A DNA stretch of 35,722 bases from Vicinamibacterales bacterium (lineage in GTDB: Bacteria > Acidobacteriota > Vicinamibacteria > Vicinamibacterales > JAMQPK01): positions 1 through 35,722 of the forward strand of contig JAMQPK010000055.1 of assembly GCA_023717525.1 (NCBI GenBank). Reading direction: 5' to 3'. The notes beneath the pieces are model-generated. The model did no database searches. It saw nothing but the letters and a program-made list of their open reading frames with translations, and was not told the origin of the DNA. Made by a program: the position numbers and the translations under genes. Below are positions 31,515 to 35,722 of the stretch, piece after piece. How positions within the stretch are numbered: position 1 is the stretch's first letter; every line of letters begins with the position of its first letter.

Positions 31515-33157
31515 CGTTCAAACAACTGATGCTCGCTGCTTCACTCGCTGTCGCTCCAGTCGTGCTGGTGGCGCAAGCGCAGAGCGGTCTCGATCCGGCG
31601 GCGATATTGAAGCCGCTCGAGGCCTCCTGGCCGACCTTCTCGGGCGATTACACCGGCAGGCGCTACAGCGCGCTGAAGCAGATCACGCAAGCCAACGTGA
31701 AGAATCTCACGTTGTCGTGGATGATTCGAGTCGTCACTGGATCTCGTGGCGGCCTGCCGCCGACCATCATCGGCGGCGTCGGCACGCGCGAATTTACAGC
31801 CGGCACGATCAAGGGCGCGATTCTCGCCGTCGACGATGTGCTCTATGTGACGGCCCCGGATAACGTCTGGGCGCTCGATGCCCGCGACGGCCGCGAGCTG
31901 TGGCATTTCTATTGGAGGACGCGCGGTGCGACGCATATCGGCAATCGCGGCGCCGGCATGTGGCACAACTATCTGTTCTTCGAGACACCCGACAACTATC
32001 TGGTGTCGCTCGACGCGAAAACCGGGCAGGAGCGCTGGCACGTCGAGATTGCCGACTTGAATCAGCAATATTTTTCGACGCCTCCCCCCATCATCATCGG
32101 CAACCACGTGATCGTCGGCACGGGGAACGACCTCGATGGTCCGGGGTTCCTGCAGTCGTTCGACCCGGAGACCGGGAAGCTTCAGTGGAAGTTCTACACC
32201 GTGCCGATGAATGCTGGCGATCCCGGCCTCGACACGTGGCCAAGCCTCGAGGCCGCGCGCTACGGCGGTGGACACACGTGGATGCCTGGATCCTATGATC
32301 CCGCCACCAATCTCTATATTTTCGGTACTGGTAACCCTACTCCCGCTTACACCGGTGTGGGCCGCCCCGGCGACAACCTCTTCACCTGCTCGCTCATTGC
32401 CATCAACGTCGACACGGGCAAGATGGCGTGGTACTACCAGACGTCGCCGCACGACACGCACGATTGGGATTCCGTGCAGGCTCCCATCCTGATCGATGCG
32501 ACCGTGAGCGGCAAACCTCGAAAGCTCGTCTCGATGGCGGCCAGAAACGGGTATTTCTTCACCGTCGATCGCACGACAGGCGAACCCATCGCCACAACGA
32601 AGTACGGAACGTCGACCAACTGGGCCAAGGGCATCAACGAAAAGGGTCTTCCGGTGCCGGACCCGGCCAAAGAGGCCACGATCCCGGGAGCGCTGGTGTC
32701 GCCGGTTGAAGGTGGGACGACCAACTGGCAGCCGTATACGTACTCCCCGCAAACGGGTCTCTTTTACACGCAGGAGCAGAACGGCTTCAACATGCTGTAC
32801 CTGAGCGATCCCGATCCACGGGGATCGATGGGCCTCGGCGGTAAGATCCGCACCGAAATCGGATCGGCGCCAAGGTTTCTGACCGCGCTCGACCCGGCGA
32901 CGGCGAAGGTCGTCTGGCGGCGGCCCTATGCAAACTCGTCGGGTGGCGCAAGCGGGCTGCTGACCACGGCCGGCGGTCTGCTGTTCGGCGGCGACGGAAG
33001 CGACAATTTCGTGGCCCATGACGCCAGGACGGGGAAACCACTCTGGCATACACGCATCGGTGCCGTCTCCAACGCGCCGCAGACGTATCTGGTTGACGGC
33101 CGGCAGTACGTGCTCGTCGCCACGGGCGACGCGCTTTGGGCGTTCTCGCTGTACTAG
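31511..33157 (+). CDS. PQQ-dependent alcohol/sugar dehydrogenase
   Basis: The protein has 548 residues with a signal peptide ending near residue 22 (VLVAQAQS). The propeller opens SWPTFSGDYTGRRYSALKQI, a methanol/alcohol dehydrogenase style start, and has the calcium/PQQ site motif SPHDTHDWDSVQAP. Later blades include TGKLQWKF, TGKMAWYYQ, VEGGTTNWQPYTYSPQTG, and TGKPLWHTRIG, ending DALWAFSLY. It lacks a heme domain, in contrast to the fused gene at 5415, so the preceding cytochrome c should accept its electrons. It differs clearly from the 635-residue enzyme in the same operon, so the two probably act on different positions or substrates. ATG overlaps the cytochrome stop by four bases. The operon ends here, seven bases before a convergent gene. 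Confidence 0.93.
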   Translation: MTFKQLMLAASLAVAPVVLVAQAQSGLDPAAILKPLEASWPTFSGDYTGRRYSALKQITQANVKNLTLSWMIRVVTGSRGGLPPTIIGGVGTREFTAGTIKGAILAVDDVLYVTAPDNVWALDARDGRELWHFYWRTRGATHIGNRGAGMWHNYLFFETPDNYLVSLDAKTGQERWHVEIADLNQQYFSTPPPIIIGNHVIVGTGNDLDGPGFLQSFDPETGKLQWKFYTVPMNAGDPGLDTWPSLEAARYGGGHTWMPGSYDPATNLYIFGTGNPTPAYTGVGRPGDNLFTCSLIAINVDTGKMAWYYQTSPHDTHDWDSVQAPILIDATVSGKPRKLVSMAARNGYFFTVDRTTGEPIATTKYGTSTNWAKGINEKGLPVPDPAKEATIPGALVSPVEGGTTNWQPYTYSPQTGLFYTQEQNGFNMLYLSDPDPRGSMGLGGKIRTEIGSAPRFLTALDPATAKVVWRRPYANSSGGASGLLTTAGGLLFGGDGSDNFVAHDARTGKPLWHTRIGAVSNAPQTYLVDGRQYVLVATGDALWAFSLY

Positions 33158-33164
33158 TTCTTCG

Positions 33165-33608
33165 TCATTTCACTTCCGGCCCGTCCCCGTCGTCGGCTTC
33201 TGCATTGATCTCGATCACATTTCTATCGGGATCCATGATGTAGATCTGGGGAAATCCGGTTGGTCCCTTGATCCTCAACCGTATCGATCTCAGCGGGTCC
33301 TCGTGCTGCGGATGGTAGCCCTTCGCTTCCAGATACTCGAGGGCCCGGCGGAAGCTCTTCACGCGAATAGCGAAATGACTGTCTTGCGAGTTCAGGCCCT
33401 TCCCTTCTCGAAACGTCGGATCGTCGGCGACGATTAGATGCAAGTCGCGGCTTCCAACGCTGTACCACGCGCCGTCGAACGAGAACGCCGGCCTCGGGAT
33501 TTCCTTCAAGCCCAGGACATTCGCATAAAACTCCTTCGCGCGGACGAGATCGCTGACCGCAACGGCGACGTGATGAATGGTGTCGATCTCGAGCATGGCG
33601 TCCGTCAT
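33165..33608 (-). CDS. VOC (glyoxalase/dioxygenase-fold) protein
   Basis: The protein has 147 residues with no signal peptide. Two betaalphabetabetabeta modules are present: IDTIHHVAVAVSDLVRAKEFYANVLGLKEI at the N-terminus and SHFAIRVKSFRRALEYLEAKGY after the middle. Candidate metal ligands are the His of IHHVAV, the His of HLIVAD, the His of SHFAIRV and the Glu of VIEINAE. PQIYIMDPDRNVIEIN is the classic end of the fold. The exact reaction is unknown. The start ATG 33608 overlaps the aldo/keto reductase stop as ATGA, so it is translated with that gene. It is the last gene of the kinase-AKR-VOC unit and convergent with the PQQ dehydrogenase. Confidence 0.92.
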   Translation of the reverse strand: MTDAMLEIDTIHHVAVAVSDLVRAKEFYANVLGLKEIPRPAFSFDGAWYSVGSRDLHLIVADDPTFREGKGLNSQDSHFAIRVKSFRRALEYLEAKGYHPQHEDPLRSIRLRIKGPTGFPQIYIMDPDRNVIEINAEADDGDGPEVK

Positions 33609-34579
33609 TCGAGCATCGCGGCTTCCCCGGCGGTCAGCCTGAAGCTGCCAGCGCCGATAATGCCCTGGAGCTGATCGGGGCGTCGCGCGCCAACGATCGC
33701 GGCTGTGATTGCGGGGTTGTTCAGCGTCCACGCGATCGCCACTTCGCCTGGCGTTCGGCCATGCCGATCGCCGATCTCGCGCAGTCGATCGACAAAGGCA
33801 AACGCCCGGCTCAGCATCGGCTCCTGAAAGAATTTGCCGTTGCGGCGCCAGTCCCCTTCGGGAAGCGAGGCAATCCTCTCGCGCGTCATCTTGCCTGTGA
33901 GAAGACCGGACTGCATCGGCGAGTATGGAATCACGCCGATCCGCTGCTCGAGGCAGTACGGAAGAATTTCCTGCTCGATGTCGCGGCGCAGCAGCGAGTA
34001 AGGCGGCTGCAGGCTTGTCGGCCGCTCGATGGCGCTGATCTGGCGCAACTGAGCCGCATCGAAGTTCGACACGCCGATCCACGCCGCCTTGCCTTCTCGG
34101 CGCAGCGCGACGAGCGTCTCCCACGCATCCTCAATCGAACCAGGATCGTGACCGGGCGGGCTCGATGGCCATACGGGCCAATGAATCTGGTACAAATCGA
34201 TGCGTTCAGTGCGCAACCGCCGCAAGCTTCCCTCGATCTCCCGGCGAATCGACGCCGGGCTCAAGCTGTGCGACACGACCTCCTCGTCGTTCCATGCGAG
34301 GCTGCATTTCGTAAATACGTACGGCCGATCACGAGCGGGGATCTCGCTGAGCGCTCGACCGATGACCTCCTCGGAATGGCCAACGCCATAGACGGCGGCC
34401 GTATCAATCCAGTTGATGCCTTGATCGACGGCCGCGCGGATCGTGGCGATCGATTCGGCGTCGTCCTGCGGTCCCCAACCGAAGCGCCACTCACCGCCGA
34501 TTGCCCACGCGCCAAGCCCAATCGATGTGAGCTCGAGCGTGGAATTTCCCAGTGTTCGTCGCAGCATCGTCCCTGTCAT
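33605..34579 (-). CDS. Aldo/keto reductase
   Basis: The protein has 324 residues. The catalytic tetrad is visible: D59 and Y64 in WIDTAAVYG, K91 in FTKCSL and H133 in QIHWP. The NADPH-binding end is GARRPDQLQGIIGAG, and SSLQPPYSLLRRDIE-type and GVIPYSPMQSGLLTGK loops are usual in the family. It would reduce a sugar ketone or aldehyde, in keeping with the neighbouring sugar kinase. ATG start at 34579 with GGAGAG only a base or two upstream, so the ATG 12 bases further on may also be used. The gap to the kinase is nine bases and the stop overlaps the VOC start. It has no signal peptide. Confidence 0.94.
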   Translation of the reverse strand: MTGTMLRRTLGNSTLELTSIGLGAWAIGGEWRFGWGPQDDAESIATIRAAVDQGINWIDTAAVYGVGHSEEVIGRALSEIPARDRPYVFTKCSLAWNDEEVVSHSLSPASIRREIEGSLRRLRTERIDLYQIHWPVWPSSPPGHDPGSIEDAWETLVALRREGKAAWIGVSNFDAAQLRQISAIERPTSLQPPYSLLRRDIEQEILPYCLEQRIGVIPYSPMQSGLLTGKMTRERIASLPEGDWRRNGKFFQEPMLSRAFAFVDRLREIGDRHGRTPGEVAIAWTLNNPAITAAIVGARRPDQLQGIIGAGSFRLTAGEAAMLE

Positions 34580-34588
34580 CTCTCCGAG

Positions 34589-35671
34589 CTACCGCTGAAT
34601 CCGCGCGGAGCCGCCTTTGGCAAATGCTCTCACCTGTTCGACCTTTACCATTGTCGTATCACCAGGCGTCATCGCCACCAACGCGCCGTGCGCCCAGCCC
34701 AGCTTCAGCGCATCATCGGGTGATTCGCCGTTGAGCAGCCCGTAGATGAAGCCCGACGCAAATCCGTCTCCACCACCAACCCGATCGTAGACGTCGAGCT
34801 CACAAACTGGAGAGACATATGCCCGTCCATCCGCCCATGCGACGGTTTCCCACGTGTGGCGATTCGCAGAATGCACGTCGCGCAGCGTTGTCGCCACAAC
34901 CTTGATTTGGGGATAACTGCTGACGACGTGGTCAATCATCGCGAAAAAGGCGCTCGGATCGAGTGACGACGTTGCAGCGATCTCGGGCCCTGGCAGGCCA
35001 AGGCCCTTCTGAAGATCTTCTTCGTTCCCCAGGAGCACGTCGACGTGCCGGACGATGCGGCCGAGCACCGCAGCCGCGCGGGCCCGTCCGCCGGAGGCAC
35101 TCCAGAGCTTCTCGCGGTAGTTGAGATCGAACGACACGATGGCTCCGTGCGCTTTCGCTGCCTGCATCGCTTCGATGATCAACTCGGCCGTTGTCTCAGA
35201 TAACGCAGCGAAAATGCCGCCGCTGTGAAACCAGCGGACGCCCGAGCCGAATATGGCCTGCCAGTCGAAGTCACCTGGTTGCAGTTGGGCCGCGGCTTCG
35301 TTGCTGCGATTGTAGAAGACGACCGGAGGCCGGATGCCGAATCCGCGGTCGCTGTACACCGTTGCCATATTCGGCCCGCGCGCGCCGTCGTGCGCGAACC
35401 GTCTGTAGAAGGGTTGCACGCCCATCGCCCGTACGCGCTCGGCGATGAGATCGCCGATGGGATAATCCACCATCGCCGTGGCGATTCCCGCGCGCATCCC
35501 GAATCCGTCCGCGAGATTTGCGGCCGTGTTGAATTCTCCGCCGCTCACATGAATCGTGTACGACTGCGCCTTGTGAAACGGGACGATACCCGGATCGAGA
35601 CGATGAACGAGTGCGCCGAGAGCCAGAAAGTCGAGGGCGCCAGCGGATGGGATGCTGAGGGCTCTGTTCAT
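34589..35671 (-). CDS. PfkB-family sugar kinase (2-keto-3-deoxygluconate kinase-like)
   Basis: The protein has 360 residues. The N-terminal PfkB signature is HVSGGEFNTAANLADGFG (about 41-58) and the C-terminal one is DRVGGGDGFASGF with catalytic D302 of GGGD. ATP-site residues appear in VSFDLNYREKLW and LLGNEEDL. The pattern fits ribokinase/2-keto-3-deoxygluconate kinases, consistent with a ketogluconate or sugar-acid route. Exact substrate is inferred from family only. ATG start with GAGG four bases upstream. It heads a minus-strand unit with aldo/keto reductase and VOC genes and is the last gene before the right edge. A palindromic repeat lies upstream at 35694-35722. Confidence 0.92.
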   Translation of the reverse strand: MNRALSIPSAGALDFLALGALVHRLDPGIVPFHKAQSYTIHVSGGEFNTAANLADGFGMRAGIATAMVDYPIGDLIAERVRAMGVQPFYRRFAHDGARGPNMATVYSDRGFGIRPPVVFYNRSNEAAAQLQPGDFDWQAIFGSGVRWFHSGGIFAALSETTAELIIEAMQAAKAHGAIVSFDLNYREKLWSASGGRARAAAVLGRIVRHVDVLLGNEEDLQKGLGLPGPEIAATSSLDPSAFFAMIDHVVSSYPQIKVVATTLRDVHSANRHTWETVAWADGRAYVSPVCELDVYDRVGGGDGFASGFIYGLLNGESPDDALKLGWAHGALVAMTPGDTTMVKVEQVRAFAKGGSARIQR

Positions 35672-35693
35672 ATGTCCTCGAAAAGGGGTCGGG

Positions 35694-35722
35694 TGCCTTT
35701 TTACGTTCTGCGTAAAAAGGCA
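35694..35722. repeat. Palindromic repeat cut by the window edge (REP-like)
   Basis: TGCCTTTTTACG at 35694-35705 and its perfect complement at 35711-35722 enclose a TTCTG loop. The left side continues outward as GGGGTCGGG. The outer part of the right arm would lie beyond the window. The design resembles repeats moved by REP-associated tyrosine transposases, but no such gene is in the window. Confidence 0.75.

Noticed and set aside
1-35722. rRNA, tRNA, CRISPR array, prophage or standard insertion sequence
   Set aside because: No conserved RNA gene segments, regularly spaced repeats, integrase, transposase or phage structural genes were seen.

Overview
This window looks like a chromosomal segment from a GC-rich Acidobacteriota-type bacterium, most likely a soil or sediment Vicinamibacteria relative. 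That placement is an inference from gene content: Oar-like TonB-dependent receptors with a carboxypeptidase-regulatory-like N-terminus, several quinoprotein beta-propellers, exported TIM-barrel isomerases, DUF1080 proteins and DinB proteins. No rRNA, tRNA, CRISPR array, integrase or conventional insertion sequence was seen. Genes are densely packed, many starts are GTG or overlap the previous stop, and no gene-free stretch exceeds 300 bases.

Layout from left to right. (1) 1-3726: the 3' part of a TonB-dependent receptor, a 19-bp tandem repeat, a strong terminator, then a membrane-anchored PQQ-like beta-propeller protein. (2) 3729-4320: a GxxExxY (PD-(D/E)XK-like) gene enclosed by 34-bp inverted repeats, which looks like a small inserted unit. 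(3) 7643-4327, minus: a cytochrome c-PQQ dehydrogenase fusion, a terminator, and an exported cyclase-family hydrolase. (4) 10080-7697, minus: MFS transporter, methyltransferase and a HAD hydrolase remnant. (5) 12948-10266, minus: a lectin-like exported protein and an OmpR-type two-component system, divergent from an outer-membrane barrel protein at 13026-14282. (6) 21427-14369, minus: DinB protein, full TonB receptor, exported HpcH/HpaI aldolase, TIM-barrel isomerase and a HerA-like ATPase. (7) 24891-21539, minus: alpha/beta hydrolase, DUF1572 protein, NmrA-like protein, ferritin and an NTF2-like protein. (8) 24948-33157, plus: a seven-gene operon of DUF1080 protein, PQQ dehydrogenase, two TIM-barrel isomerases, a nucleoside-permease-like MFS carrier, a di-heme cytochrome c and a second PQQ dehydrogenase. 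(9) 35671-33165, minus: a PfkB sugar kinase, an aldo/keto reductase and a VOC protein, preceded by a palindromic repeat cut by the window edge.

The coherent theme is oxidative sugar or glycoside metabolism in the cell envelope. TonB receptors would import substrates, and quinoproteins would oxidise them with electrons leaving through cytochromes c. DUF1080 and TIM-barrel proteins would cleave or rearrange the oxidised (keto) sugars, MFS carriers would import products, and the kinase, aldolase and reductase genes would finish the route. The operon at 24948-33157 is the most interesting candidate system: it resembles the 3-keto-glycoside pathway but has quinoproteins where a Gfo/Idh dehydrogenase would be expected.

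The intergenic DNA is also notable. There are several heptanucleotide tandem arrays, a 19-bp array, the inverted repeats around the GxxExxY gene, and two terminator-like hairpins placed directly in front of start codons.
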